From: Candidatus Dormiibacterota bacterium
GTDB taxonomy: Bacteria > Chloroflexota > Dormibacteria > Dormibacterales > Dormibacteraceae
Assembly: GCA_003139695.1 (NCBI GenBank)
Contig: PLJM01000006.1
Coordinates: 496,001 to 560,000, forward strand
Length of the DNA stretch: 64,000 bases
Direction: 5' to 3'
Shown one piece after another: positions 54,710 to 63,654 of this stretch (the stretch's first letter is position 1; each line of letters opens with the position of its first letter). The position numbers and the translations under genes were made by a program. The notes beneath the pieces were generated by a model that ran no database searches, was not told the origin of the DNA, and worked only from the letters and a program-made list of their open reading frames with translations.

Positions 54710-55257
54710 CGCATGTTGTACTGGGACAGCAAGAGCGTGATGAAGAGCATGCCGACGATCGCAATGCCCACCCAGAAGATCGTGCGCTTGGCAAGCTCAT
54801 CGGGTGAGAGCGGTGGGGACCCGGTCAGGTTCTGCTGAATGATGAAGGCGGCCAGGTCCTTGATGTCCTGGTCGGTCAGGGCGGTGTTGCCACCCTTCAC
54901 CGGCATGTTGACCGATCCTGGGTCGCCAGCTTGGTGCACCCGCCCGTTGGTGATGATCCCGATGATGAAAGTCGGGTCGAGAGGGTTCGAAACGCCGGGC
55001 AGCTTGAAGATCGGGTTTAGAGCCGGCCCGATGAGGCCGCCCAAGCTGGCTCCGTGGCAACTCGTGCAGCCACTTTGCGCGAAGAGTGTCGCGCCTTTGG
55101 TGGGATCACCCGGAAGCGCCACGGCGCTCGCCGATGGGGAGGGTGTGCTGTCGGCCAGGGTGCTGATCGCTGTGAGGCCGACCAGGGCGGGAACGGCCAA
55201 AGCCACCAGCCCCCACACCTTGAGTCCTTTGTGAAGCCGCATGGCGCGCCAAATCAT
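54673..55257 (-). CDS. Membrane-anchored c-type cytochrome
   Basis: A 194-residue protein with an N-terminal helix (GLVALAVPALVGLTAIST), one heme site CTSCHGASLGG near residue 65, a likely axial Met in VNMPVKGG, and a C-terminal helix (FWVGIAIVGMLFITLLL) with basic end (RRAAARRK). It is anchored at both ends and may deliver electrons to a terminal oxidase. M15 (ATG 55215-type region) could be the start; ATG 55257 is used. No oxidase gene is nearby. Confidence 0.85.
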   Translation of the reverse strand: MIWRAMRLHKGLKVWGLVALAVPALVGLTAISTLADSTPSPSASAVALPGDPTKGATLFAQSGCTSCHGASLGGLIGPALNPIFKLPGVSNPLDPTFIIGIITNGRVHQAGDPGSVNMPVKGGNTALTDQDIKDLAAFIIQQNLTGSPPLSPDELAKRTIFWVGIAIVGMLFITLLLSQYNMRWIARRAAARRK

Positions 55258-55401
55258 AGCCTGCCCACTATTTTGGCCCTCAGGCGGGAATAGGAGGGAA
55301 GCGCGTAGGTTTTATTGCTGATATGGCGTCATGCTCCCCGGTCTCCCGTTCGGCTTTCTGCTGCGTATCGAGGCGCTGGCTGGACGCGAGATCGGCCTAC
55401 C

Positions 55402-56691
55402 GTGGCTGAGGCGACTCCTCTGATCTCCAACCTCGCCGCCGGAAGGCGGATCGGGGTTATCTCCATGCATACCTCTCCGACGGCCTCTCTCGGCCAAAAC
55501 GGCAACGGCGGCCTCAACGTCTACGTTCGCGAGGTCGCGAACGCCTTCAGCGATCGGGGCATCGCCACCGACATCTTCACCCGCCGGCAATCTCCCGACG
55601 ACCCCGCCATCGAGTCGCTGGCCCCACTTTCGCGCGTCATCTATCTGCCCGCGGGCAGGAGCCTCGACAAGTATTCCCTGTATGAGGAGGTCCCGGCGTT
55701 TGCCGCGGGGATCCGGGCATTTGCCGAGCGCGAGCACCTGACCTACGACATGCTCTACTCCCACTACTGGCTGTCGGGCGAGGTTGCCTGCCTCCTACGA
55801 GCCGACATGGGGATCGCGTGGGCGCACACCGCACACACCCTCGGCCTGGTCAAGAACCGCACGCTGGCGAGCGGCGCCAAGCCTGAGCCCGCACTGCGAA
55901 TTCAAGTTGAAGGCGAGATCGCCCGGCAGGCTGACCTGCTGATCGGTTCGACTCCGGACGAGGCCGATGACCTGATCAGGCTCTATGGGGCCGATCCGGA
56001 CCGCGTGCACGTGGTCGCCCCCGGCATCGACCTGGTGACATTCCAGCCGTTCGACCGCGCCGAAGCTCGACGCAAGATCGGCTACGGACCGGGCAGGCTG
56101 CTGCTATTCGTCGGCCGGCTCGAGCGCCTCAAGGGCGTGGACGTTGCCATCCGAGCCCTGGCGTTGCTCCGCGATCGCGACCACGCCGACCTGCGCCTGA
56201 TAGTCCTCGGCGAGGATGTTCGCGACGGCGACGAGAGCGAGAAGGAGCGACTGAAAGCAGTCGCCTCCGCATCAGGCGTGCGCGATCGCGTCGATTTCCT
56301 GGGCACGGTCGCACATCACGAGCTGCCGTACTTCTACGCAGCCGCCGATGTGTGCGTGATGCCCTCGTACAGCGAATCCTTTGGGCTCGTCGCGCTGGAG
56401 GCGCAGGCATGCGGCCGGCCGGTGGTTGCCTCAGGCGTGTCAGGTCTCCGCTCTGTCGTGCGCGATGAGGTCAGCGGCTACTTGATCGCCGATCACGATC
56501 CGGCGATTTACGCTGAGCGCATCGGTCGGCTGCTCTCGGACCCTGAGCTCGCTCAGCAGATGGGAAAGCGAGGTCGCCTGCTGGCGCAGCGATTCTCCTG
56601 GACCCGCACCGCGGATCGGCTCGGGAACCTGTTCGAAGGCGCCATCGAGAGCACTCAAGCGCGGGTCCAGACCGGCGTCCGACACGAGTAG
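55402..56691 (+). CDS. GT4 glycosyltransferase, MshA/sucrose-phosphate-synthase like
   Basis: A 429-residue GT-B enzyme starting at GTG 55402. GRRIGVISMHTSP, QNGNGGLNVYVREVA and WLSGEVACLL are close to MshA/sucrose synthase-type families; the donor site is PSYSESFGLVALEAQACGRPVVAS. Substrate may be inositol phosphate or a hexose phosphate; no other mycothiol gene is present in the window. The frame is open for 29 codons upstream. Confidence 0.87.
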   Translation: MAEATPLISNLAAGRRIGVISMHTSPTASLGQNGNGGLNVYVREVANAFSDRGIATDIFTRRQSPDDPAIESLAPLSRVIYLPAGRSLDKYSLYEEVPAFAAGIRAFAEREHLTYDMLYSHYWLSGEVACLLRADMGIAWAHTAHTLGLVKNRTLASGAKPEPALRIQVEGEIARQADLLIGSTPDEADDLIRLYGADPDRVHVVAPGIDLVTFQPFDRAEARRKIGYGPGRLLLFVGRLERLKGVDVAIRALALLRDRDHADLRLIVLGEDVRDGDESEKERLKAVASASGVRDRVDFLGTVAHHELPYFYAAADVCVMPSYSESFGLVALEAQACGRPVVASGVSGLRSVVRDEVSGYLIADHDPAIYAERIGRLLSDPELAQQMGKRGRLLAQRFSWTRTADRLGNLFEGAIESTQARVQTGVRHE

Positions 56692-58244
56692 GGGAACGAC
56701 GCCGCATCGAATGTGGTGAGTGGTGTCGGCCTTGTGCCGTCAGCATTCATCAACCAGACCTGGCCTCCGCTCAGAAACGCGATCTGGTGGCCATCCGGTG
56801 ACGGGACCGGGTCGGCGACTGCGATGCCCGGATCGGCAGGCAGGCCAACCGCGAGCGTGAGCGCTGTTGGGGGTGCGATCGCGCTGACGACGAACGCTTT
56901 CTGCAAAGTGCCGGTGGCCCCCGGCAACGCGGCGGCGAAAACAAGATGTACCGAGTCGGGCAGCCATGCGGGTGCGCTGATGTCGCCGGCGCTCGCGACG
57001 GTGGTCGTTGCGGCGGCACCGCTGAGACTCCGGACCTTGAGTGTCGTCACGCCGACGTCGTGGCGGAGGTAAGCGATCCGGTTGCCCCCGGGAGCCCACG
57101 TGGCGTTGCTGATCGGACCGTTTTCGACAACAAGCTGGTAGCGGGCTTGAAGGCCGACGTCATATCCCCAGATGACGCTCGACTGCGACGCGACCTCGAC
57201 AAAAGCGACCCTTGAACCGTCGGGCGAAACCGTCGCCTCGGTGACGGCCGGAGAGATCACGGTGTCGACACCGCTGGATGAAAGGCGGTGCAGCGCGCCG
57301 CCGTCGTCAATGAACACGTAACCCATGCCCGAGCCGAGGGCAGCCGCCCACGCTGCTTTGAAACCCAGCGGCTTCGCGTCCTGGCCCGGAGTCAACGCCG
57401 ACCACGTTTCGCCGTCGCTTTGAAGCAGCAGCGTGGTCCCATCCGGCGACCAGCTGAACGAACGCACGGAGCTGCCGTCGAAGAGCTGGCGAGGAAAGCC
57501 CGACTCGTTGACCAGCCACAGCGCGCCTGACGTGCCGTCCGCAGCCGTCGTCGTGAATCCGATCCAGTTGTGGAGCTGGCGAATCGGTCCGGTTGTGAAA
57601 GCGAGGGTCGCGTCTGTGGCCAGCCGGTTGCCATCCGCATCCAGGGCCGTGCTTGTCACGGCGATGGTGTACACGGTCGACGGTTGGAGCAGGGTCGCGG
57701 GCGCGATGATCGCGCGGCGTCCGTCGGTCGGGTTGAGTCGGACGCTGAAGGGAAGAGGCGGAGAGATGCTGACCGCCTGTTGCAAGCTCGGACCATTCAT
57801 GTCCCGAGTGAAGTCCACGGTCAGATACGCGGCGGGGTCGACGCCGCTCTCGCCGTTGGCCGGCGCCGAGCCGGCGAACGCCGGCGGTCCCTCGGTGACA
57901 AACGACCAGTGGTGGCGGAGCACCGCGGTGTTACCAGCCAGGTCCTTGTATCCCGCTTCCAGCACCACGTCGTATGTCGAGCTGGGCGCCAGCGTTGGGT
58001 GTTGGTAGGCGAGCTCTCGAGGGCTAAGCCAGACCAGGTTGCCGCTGGTCGCCGGCTGCAGGTGAAGCCGGCTCTCGACCGACTGTTGGTCGACTTCGTG
58101 GTCGAACGTGATCCGGATCGGCGCGGCCGTCGAGACATCGGTGGCGCCACGCACGGGCGAGTAGTCGACGATCTGAGGCGGGTTACCACCGCACGCGCTG
58201 ATTGAGCCCAGTACGAGGAGGGCGACGACGAGAGGTCGGGTTAG
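56655..58244 (-). CDS. Putative lipoprotein with Ig-like and WD40/PD40 beta-propeller repeats
   Basis: About 530 residues. Two Big_5/SbsA-like Ig domains come first (PIRITFDHEVDQQSVE, YLTVDFTRDMNGPS), then TolB-like PD40 blades (FSWSPDGTTLLLQSDGE, ATVSPDGSRVAFVE, PSPDGHQIAFLSGGQ). The first usual start (GTG 58154) lies after a clear lipobox in the same frame: TRPLVVALLVLGSISACGG. No ATG, GTG or TTG precedes that lipobox, so the true start is unclear; the end given is the CTA that overlaps the upstream TAA. It may bind cell-surface polymers. Confidence 0.75.
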   Translation of the reverse strand, partial: LTRPLVVALLVLGSISACGGNPPQIVDYSPVRGATDVSTAAPIRITFDHEVDQQSVESRLHLQPATSGNLVWLSPRELAYQHPTLAPSSTYDVVLEAGYKDLAGNTAVLRHHWSFVTEGPPAFAGSAPANGESGVDPAAYLTVDFTRDMNGPSLQQAVSISPPLPFSVRLNPTDGRRAIIAPATLLQPSTVYTIAVTSTALDADGNRLATDATLAFTTGPIRQLHNWIGFTTTAADGTSGALWLVNESGFPRQLFDGSSVRSFSWSPDGTTLLLQSDGETWSALTPGQDAKPLGFKAAWAAALGSGMGYVFIDDGGALHRLSSSGVDTVISPAVTEATVSPDGSRVAFVEVASQSSVIWGYDVGLQARYQLVVENGPISNATWAPGGNRIAYLRHDVGVTTLKVRSLSGAAATTTVASAGDISAPAWLPDSVHLVFAAALPGATGTLQKAFVVSAIAPPTALTLAVGLPADPGIAVADPVPSPDGHQIAFLSGGQVWLMNADGTRPTPLTTFDAASFPYSCRTPVWTRA

Positions 58245-59767
58245 AGGTGCGACTTGAGGCGAGCCCTCATCTCGTGCGCCAGCTGCTCCAACCGCGACGA
58301 GTCCACGAACAACAGCGAGATGCTGGGAATCTGGTCGATGGCGCCTTCGATTCCGGCTTCAGAAGGGTCGGCTGCGCCAAGGATGTCCTTCACCTTGCGA
58401 GCGCGGTTGCCGAGGGCGTCTTCGGCCATCGCCTGCAGCTCGGAGACGATCGGCGACCAATCCCGCTGCGGTCCACTCGACGGTGGCGGCGTATTCGGCG
58501 CAACCTGCATCGCGGGCATCGACGGCGGCGTTGGATGAGTGGTCGGCTGCGGGGTATAGGTCGGATAGACCGCGGTCGGCGGGGACTCCGGGGTGATCAC
58601 CGGCATCGGGCTGGTGATGGGCTCAACCACCGTCGTGGGCGGAGCCGTTGCCGCCACTGCCTGCTGGCCGGAGCTCCTGGGGCCGCGCTGAGAAGCGACC
58701 ACCTCGTCAACGTCGAGCGGCGGGTGCTTCGTAGCGTCGGCCGACTTGACTTCGATCATTGCGCTCGGGTCGTCGCACAAAGCAAGCGCGCGGTCGGGTT
58801 TGTCCGAGATGTCGCGTGACTCGCTCGTATACGCGCCGGCGAGCTCGCCATCGGCGAGGATGATCACTCCGGTTCCGCCGGTGGAGCGAATCATCACGCT
58901 GCCGCTTAGCTTGCGGTCGCTGAGGAACTTGAGAAGCGCCTTCATGTCCACCCACGCGGCGTACAGCTCGGTGTACATCGGCTTCGAGACCGTCAGCTCG
59001 TACAGCCCGTCGATGAGCTCGGGCGAAAGGCCGACGACGTCCAAGACGCCATGTCCCATCGTGACGTCCTCGTTGAACTGGTGCAGGGCAGTCTTGCCGA
59101 GCATCAGGCCGCCGGGTTCGGCCGCCCCGTCGTAGATGCATTCGAGTGCTGAGCCTTCTCGGAAGAGGATCAAGCCTGTGGCGTCTTCGGTGAGCAGGCG
59201 CACGTAACCCGTGTACCCCTCTTTCTCCAACGTGGTGATGAGGCGCGGGAAGTCGACGAACGAAGTCTTCAGTGAGTCGTAGATGACCTGCCCAGCGGGT
59301 ACTGGAATCGGCTCACGTCCGTGCTTGGGTTGCGGTCGGTGCTTCACGCCGCGTCTTGGCTGGGGTGCTTCCACCTTTCTCTCCGGTTCAGGATGATCTT
59401 GGCGCTCCCCTCGCGCCTCGGCCTTGTCCACCTTGGGGGGTTCGGGCGCACCGTGCTTTGGCGCCGACTCCGCGGCTTCGACCAGCTCGGGGATGCCGGC
59501 CTTGACAGTCTCATCGGCGGGTAGCTTAGCCTTCGCGTCGAAGTCAAACTCGCCTTTGCTCCAGGTTAGGGCACTGACGACCGCGTCGTCGCCCGCCAAA
59601 CCATCCCCGTGAGCGTGGAAAAGATGGCCAAACAGAAAGTAAAGAGCAGTGGACTCGCCGTTACCGTTTCTGAGAGTGAGCGTGCCGGTGGACCGCTCGC
59701 CCTGAGCGGCTTCCAGCAGCGAGCGAAGGGGCGTTTCGGCCAGCGTGCCGTGTGACTGCAAAAGCAT
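58241..59767 (-). CDS. DUF4388 (PATAN) domain protein
   Basis: A 508-residue protein. The N-terminus is a DUF4388/PATAN domain (GTLAETPLRSLLEAAQ, STGTLTLRNGN, ALYFLFGHLFHAHGDG), found in signalling proteins. A charged Pro-rich linker and a second related domain follow (QVIYDSLKTSFVDFPRL, GYVRLLTEDATGLILFREG), then a Pro/Thr-rich tail and a helical C-terminus. It likely acts as an adaptor in regulation. Its stop overlaps the lipoprotein frame. Confidence 0.75.
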   Translation of the reverse strand: MLLQSHGTLAETPLRSLLEAAQGERSTGTLTLRNGNGESTALYFLFGHLFHAHGDGLAGDDAVVSALTWSKGEFDFDAKAKLPADETVKAGIPELVEAAESAPKHGAPEPPKVDKAEARGERQDHPEPERKVEAPQPRRGVKHRPQPKHGREPIPVPAGQVIYDSLKTSFVDFPRLITTLEKEGYTGYVRLLTEDATGLILFREGSALECIYDGAAEPGGLMLGKTALHQFNEDVTMGHGVLDVVGLSPELIDGLYELTVSKPMYTELYAAWVDMKALLKFLSDRKLSGSVMIRSTGGTGVIILADGELAGAYTSESRDISDKPDRALALCDDPSAMIEVKSADATKHPPLDVDEVVASQRGPRSSGQQAVAATAPPTTVVEPITSPMPVITPESPPTAVYPTYTPQPTTHPTPPSMPAMQVAPNTPPPSSGPQRDWSPIVSELQAMAEDALGNRARKVKDILGAADPSEAGIEGAIDQIPSISLLFVDSSRLEQLAHEMRARLKSHL

Positions 59768-59901
59768 CTCCTGAGATCAGCCCAGCCTGATCGTGGAATC
59801 GAGAGAAAGTTAGTATAGATATCGGTATCAGATCCGCGCGCCCAGAGCAGCCCGAAGCCGGCGGAGCCGTTTCGCAAGCGCGCGAGGCAACTCCAGCGCG
59901 C

Positions 59902-60528
59902 TTGTTGCTCGTGCGCCACGGCCAGTCGACGTGGAATCACGAGCGCCGAATCCAGGGCCAGCTCGATCCTCCCCTTTCGGACGAGGGGAGGCGCCAGGCG
60001 GCGCGACTGGGCCGGCGGCTGGCAGGTCGTCAGTTCTCCGGCTTTTACTCGAGCGACCTGAAACGCGCGGTCGAGACCGCGCGGCTGGCCGGCGAATCGC
60101 TGGGCATCGACCCTATGCCGATGGCCGAGCTCCGCGAGATCTATCTCGGTCAGTGGGAAGGCTTGCGTACCGAAGACCTTGCCGCCCGCTTCCCAGAAGC
60201 ATGGGCCAGCTGGACCGAGGAGCCAAACTGGGATCTCGTGCCGGGCGGCGAGGGATCGGCAGCCTTCGAGGCGCGTGTCGGCATTGCGCTCGACCAGCTC
60301 TTTGACCGCCACCCGCAAGGTGATGTGCTCGTGGTCACGCACGGCGGGGTCATCCAGATCGCTCTGCACCACGTGGTCGGGCGTCCGGGTCGCGGCATAT
60401 TTCCGTTTCGGATCCAGAACGCATCGGTGTCGGTTCTGGAAAAGCGCAATGGCCGGGTGGTCGTCAGCGGAGTCAATGACATAGGGCACCTGGAGTCGGG
60501 CTCGGTGGCGATACCGGAGATCGGATGA
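59902..60528 (+). CDS. Histidine phosphatase / phosphoglycerate mutase-like
   Basis: A 208-residue branch 1 histidine phosphatase. The catalytic box LLVRHGQSTWNHERRIQG begins at residue 2, and the second His is in VVTHGGVIQIAL. The general acid is in LREIYLGQWEGL. The substrate is unknown (sugar phosphates, alpha-ribazole phosphate and others possible). The start is TTG; the end overlaps the FemAB-like gene by four bases. Confidence 0.88.
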   Translation: MLLVRHGQSTWNHERRIQGQLDPPLSDEGRRQAARLGRRLAGRQFSGFYSSDLKRAVETARLAGESLGIDPMPMAELREIYLGQWEGLRTEDLAARFPEAWASWTEEPNWDLVPGGEGSAAFEARVGIALDQLFDRHPQGDVLVVTHGGVIQIALHHVVGRPGRGIFPFRIQNASVSVLEKRNGRVVVSGVNDIGHLESGSVAIPEIG

Positions 60529-61496
60529 TGACGGGCGCCACCGCCTGGGACGGCGACCTCGAAGAGCAAGCGTCTCCTTCCCCATTGCTGCAGACGTGGG
60601 GATGGGGAGAGGTCCAGTCGCGTGCCGGCTGGACCATCGAGCGAGTGAGGCTTGGCGCCGGCTCGATGGCGAGCGTCCAGCTCCGCGGCGTCGGCCCGGT
60701 TCGCGAGGCATACGTTCCTCGCGGGCCGATTCCTGCGAGCGCTGGTTCGATCGATGCTCTCGTCGAATGGGCGCGCGAGGCAAAAATTGCCAAGCTGCGA
60801 CTGGAGCCCGAAGCGCCGCCGGCGTTCGGGGAAGTCCTGACCGCGCGCGGATTCATCAAAGGTCCACCGACCCAGCCCGAGCACACCCGGATCCTCGAGC
60901 TCAAGCCGCCCGACGAGATGCTCGCGTCTTTCAAGCAGGGTCGCCGCTACAACATTCGCACCGGCCTGAAGCGTGGCGCGGTGGTCGAGGAAGGCAAGGA
61001 CGGCGCCGAGCTGGCGCGCCAGTCCGCAGCGGTTGAGCGACGGGAATCCATCAGCCTGCCGGCGCGGGCCTACTACGACCTTCTTCTCGAGCACCTTCCG
61101 TGGTGTCGCACGTATGTCGCCCGACATCCTGAAACTCGCGAGGGCTTGGCGGCGGTGCTGGTGGCCCGCCACGGCGGCCGCGCCTATCACCTGTTTGCGG
61201 GCCGGACCGGCGCGCATCCCGAGCTGATGGGAAATGACCTGGCCTGGTGGGCGGGCATACGGGCAGCTGCCGAGGCCGGCTGTCGAGACTACGACCTGTG
61301 GGGAGTGCCGCCTCCCGGGTCCGGTCCCGAGCACCCGTGGCATGGGCTAGGGTTCTTCAAAGCTGAGTACGGTGGCGAGGAGGTCGGTTATGCGGGAGCC
61401 TGGGAGCTCGTGCTTTCGTCAGCCGGCGCGAGGCTGATCGACATAGAGAAAAGAGCGCGTCGCGGCATTCGGGGCCTGAAACGCAACATATCCTAA
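60525..61496 (+). CDS. FemAB/FemX-like peptidyltransferase
   Basis: A 323-residue GNAT-like double-domain enzyme. LLQTWGWGEVQSRAGW and YVPRGP match the Fem start, FKQGRRYNIRTGLKRG is the conserved lipid-II-binding region, and DYDLWGVPPPGSG with GLGFFKAEYGGEEV is the C-terminal signature. It adds an amino acid from aminoacyl-tRNA to the peptidoglycan stem. It overlaps the phosphatase gene. Confidence 0.9.
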   Translation: MMTGATAWDGDLEEQASPSPLLQTWGWGEVQSRAGWTIERVRLGAGSMASVQLRGVGPVREAYVPRGPIPASAGSIDALVEWAREAKIAKLRLEPEAPPAFGEVLTARGFIKGPPTQPEHTRILELKPPDEMLASFKQGRRYNIRTGLKRGAVVEEGKDGAELARQSAAVERRESISLPARAYYDLLLEHLPWCRTYVARHPETREGLAAVLVARHGGRAYHLFAGRTGAHPELMGNDLAWWAGIRAAAEAGCRDYDLWGVPPPGSGPEHPWHGLGFFKAEYGGEEVGYAGAWELVLSSAGARLIDIEKRARRGIRGLKRNIS

Positions 61497-61525
61497 CAAT
61501 CCTTCAGATCAGTTAGTATGTTGGG

Positions 61526-62245
61526 GTGATCAGCACGACCGAAACGTCGCGCAAGGTCCTCATCGTGGACCCCGACGCGACCACTCGCCGCGAGGTGCGT
61601 GCGGCGTGCGTGCAGGACGGCTACCAGGTGCTCGAGGCGGAGAACGGCGCGGAGGCGCTTCGCGAGGTTGGCTCGGCTCATCCGAGCCTGGTCCTGCTCG
61701 AGGTGGCGCTGCCGGATGGCTCCGGGTTTGACGTGTGTCGCGAGCTGCGCAAGGCCGACGCGGCCGTCCCCGTGATCATGATGAGCTCTCGATCGGACGA
61801 GATCGACGTCGTGGTTGCGCTCGAGATCGGCGCTGACGACTACGTGACCAAACCCCTGCGCATCAGGGAGCTGGTGGCCCGAATGGCGGCCCACCTGCGC
61901 CGGACCCGCCTGGAATCGGTAGAGGCGGCGCGGAGCCGGCTCGAGTTCCGAGACCTCGTCATCGACGTGAACGAGCGCCGCATCTACAAGGCAAACAAGG
62001 AGGTGGAGCTCACCCACACCGAGTTCGACCTACTCACGTTCCTGGCCGGCAACGCGGGAAAGGTGCTGAGCCGCGAGAAAATCCTCAACACGATCTGGGG
62101 ATACGAGTACCCGATCGAGACCAGGGTCATCGACGTGCACATCAGGAACCTGCGCAGAAAGATCGAGACGCAGCCATCGCGGCCGTACTACATCCTCGCC
62201 GTGCCGGGCGTCGGCTACCGCTTCACCAACGCCAGGCCGACCTGA
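61526..62245 (+). CDS. OmpR-type response regulator with Glu at phosphosite
   Basis: A 239-residue regulator starting at GTG. The receiver has VLIVDPDATTRRE and the Lys in YVTKPLR, but the phosphoacceptor segment reads LVLLEVALPDG, with Glu59 in place of Asp. The C-terminal winged helix is standard (LTHTEFDLLTFLAGN, VIDVHIRNLRRKIE, VPGVGYRF). Glu may mimic phosphorylation, so the regulator may be active without a kinase (inference). No kinase adjoins it. Confidence 0.9.
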   Translation: MISTTETSRKVLIVDPDATTRREVRAACVQDGYQVLEAENGAEALREVGSAHPSLVLLEVALPDGSGFDVCRELRKADAAVPVIMMSSRSDEIDVVVALEIGADDYVTKPLRIRELVARMAAHLRRTRLESVEAARSRLEFRDLVIDVNERRIYKANKEVELTHTEFDLLTFLAGNAGKVLSREKILNTIWGYEYPIETRVIDVHIRNLRRKIETQPSRPYYILAVPGVGYRFTNARPT

Positions 62246-62252
62246 GTAACAC

Positions 62253-62397
62253 GCGGCGCTAGCCGCATAAATTAGGCGACTGAGTGGAGCTCAAGGCCGG
62301 ATTTAGTCCGGCCGTCACCCCGCGTGATCTCCAAACGTCTCCGGCATGGGGGCCAACAGGTGGGGGTTCCGCGGGGGAGGACTTGTCCTCACCCGCG
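62253..62397. repeat. Cluster of three hairpins between convergent genes
   Basis: GCGGC/GCCGC (62253-62266), GGCCGGA/TCCGGCC (62295-62313) and a longer stem CGCGGG-GAGGAC/GTCCTC-CCCGCG (62370-62397) with one mismatch. None has a T-run. The set likely serves as bidirectional transcript ends for the response regulator and folK. Confidence 0.6.
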
Positions 62398-62404
62398 CCT
62401 TGGC

Positions 62405-62824
62405 CTAAGTCAGCGCGACACCCAGCTCGCGCAGCGATTCCCGCACGAACTCTCGCTCGTTTATCCCGGGGTGGGGAATCTTCAGGTCACGGTCGGACAC
62501 GTGGTCGTCTCCGAACAAAAGGATGTCGACGTCGATGACTCGCGGGCCCCATCGTCGCGTCGGCTTGCGTCCTCCGTCTCGCTCGACCGCTTTGGCTGCC
62601 GACAACAGGCGCCGCGGAGTTTCGTCCCACTCGACCTCCAGCACCTGGTTGAGGAACCTCGGCTGGTCGGTGTCTCCCCACGGCTCCGTTTCGATGACGC
62701 TGCTTTGACGCAAGATGCGCACCCCCTTTTGACGCAGCCTCCGCCGCGCCCCGCTCAGGTTCCTCAGCCGGTTGCCCAGATTGGTGCCGAGCCCGAGGTA
62801 CGCGACTGTGCGTCGTGCCTTCAC
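62405..62824 (-). CDS. folK: 2-amino-4-hydroxy-6-hydroxymethyldihydropteridine pyrophosphokinase
   Basis: A 139-residue HPPK for folate synthesis. AYLGLGTNLGNRLRNL is the N-terminal family motif, ETEPWGDTDQPRFLNQVLEV the central one, and RRWGPRVIDVDILLFG holds the signature with the metal-binding Asp pair. It ends HPGINEREFV. It overlaps folP by four bases, so the two folate genes are coupled. Confidence 0.95.
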   Translation of the reverse strand: MKARRTVAYLGLGTNLGNRLRNLSGARRRLRQKGVRILRQSSVIETEPWGDTDQPRFLNQVLEVEWDETPRRLLSAAKAVERDGGRKPTRRWGPRVIDVDILLFGDDHVSDRDLKIPHPGINEREFVRESLRELGVALT

Positions 62825-63630
62825 CGCATCTGATCGGCGACTCGCGCGACACGCGTCATTGCCTCGACGTCGTGCACGCGGACGATGTCCGCGCCGCGCA
62901 GCACGGCGGCGGTGACGGTGGCGGCAGTGCCCTCGACTCGCTGGCCGACCGGTAAGTCGAGCAGCTTGCCGATGAACGACTTGCGTGACGTGCCGATCAA
63001 AATCGGCAACCCGAGCTCCTTCAGCTCGTCGAGCCTGCGCATCACCACCCAGTTCTGGTCAGCCGTCTTACCGAAACCGATGCCGGGATCGATGATCACG
63101 CGTTCGCGTGGCACACCCGCCGCCACTGCGAGCCTCGCCGACTCGCGAAGAAAGCGCTTGACCTCGTCCATGAGGTCGCCTGCGTACTCGGTGCCGTCCT
63201 GGTTGTGCATGACCACGAGAGCGCAGTGGTGTAGCGCGGCCAGGTTTGCGATGGCCGGCGAACGGGTCAATCCCCAGATGTCATTCAGGATCGTGGCGCC
63301 CGCAGCCACCCCCGCTTCGGCGACCACGAGCTTGTAGGTGTCGACCGAGACGGGCACACCCGAATCGCGCGCCAGGTCCCGCACCACGCTTTCCGTTCTC
63401 GAGATCTCCTCGGATGTGGTGATCGGCACGTGTCCCGGCCGAGTGGATTCGCCGCCCACGTCGAGAAAATCAGCCCCTTCGCGCACCATCTGCATCCCTT
63501 GCGCAACGGCACCGCCACGGTCGTCGCCGAGGCCGTCGCCGCTGAACGAGTCCGGCGTGACGTTCACGATTCCCATCACATACGTACGGCTGCCCCACTC
63601 GAATCGGTGCCCCCCGATGTCGGCGATCAC
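62821..63630 (-). CDS. folP: Dihydropteroate synthase
   Basis: A 269-residue TIM-barrel enzyme joining pterin and pABA. VMGIVNVTPDSFSGDG and FLDVGGESTRPG are the two signatures; IIDPGIGFGKT and GTSRKSFIGKL are further ligand sites. It is the first of the folP-folK pair and diverges from murE. Confidence 0.96.
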   Translation of the reverse strand: MIADIGGHRFEWGSRTYVMGIVNVTPDSFSGDGLGDDRGGAVAQGMQMVREGADFLDVGGESTRPGHVPITTSEEISRTESVVRDLARDSGVPVSVDTYKLVVAEAGVAAGATILNDIWGLTRSPAIANLAALHHCALVVMHNQDGTEYAGDLMDEVKRFLRESARLAVAAGVPRERVIIDPGIGFGKTADQNWVVMRRLDELKELGLPILIGTSRKSFIGKLLDLPVGQRVEGTAATVTAAVLRGADIVRVHDVEAMTRVARVADQMR

Positions 63631-63654
63631 GCGCCGATTATGCTGCCCTTCGAG

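Noticed and set aside
59566..60783. A 405-codon minus-strand frame spanning the DUF4388 start and the phosphatase
   Set aside because: It is antisense to the histidine phosphatase and shows no protein-like pattern.
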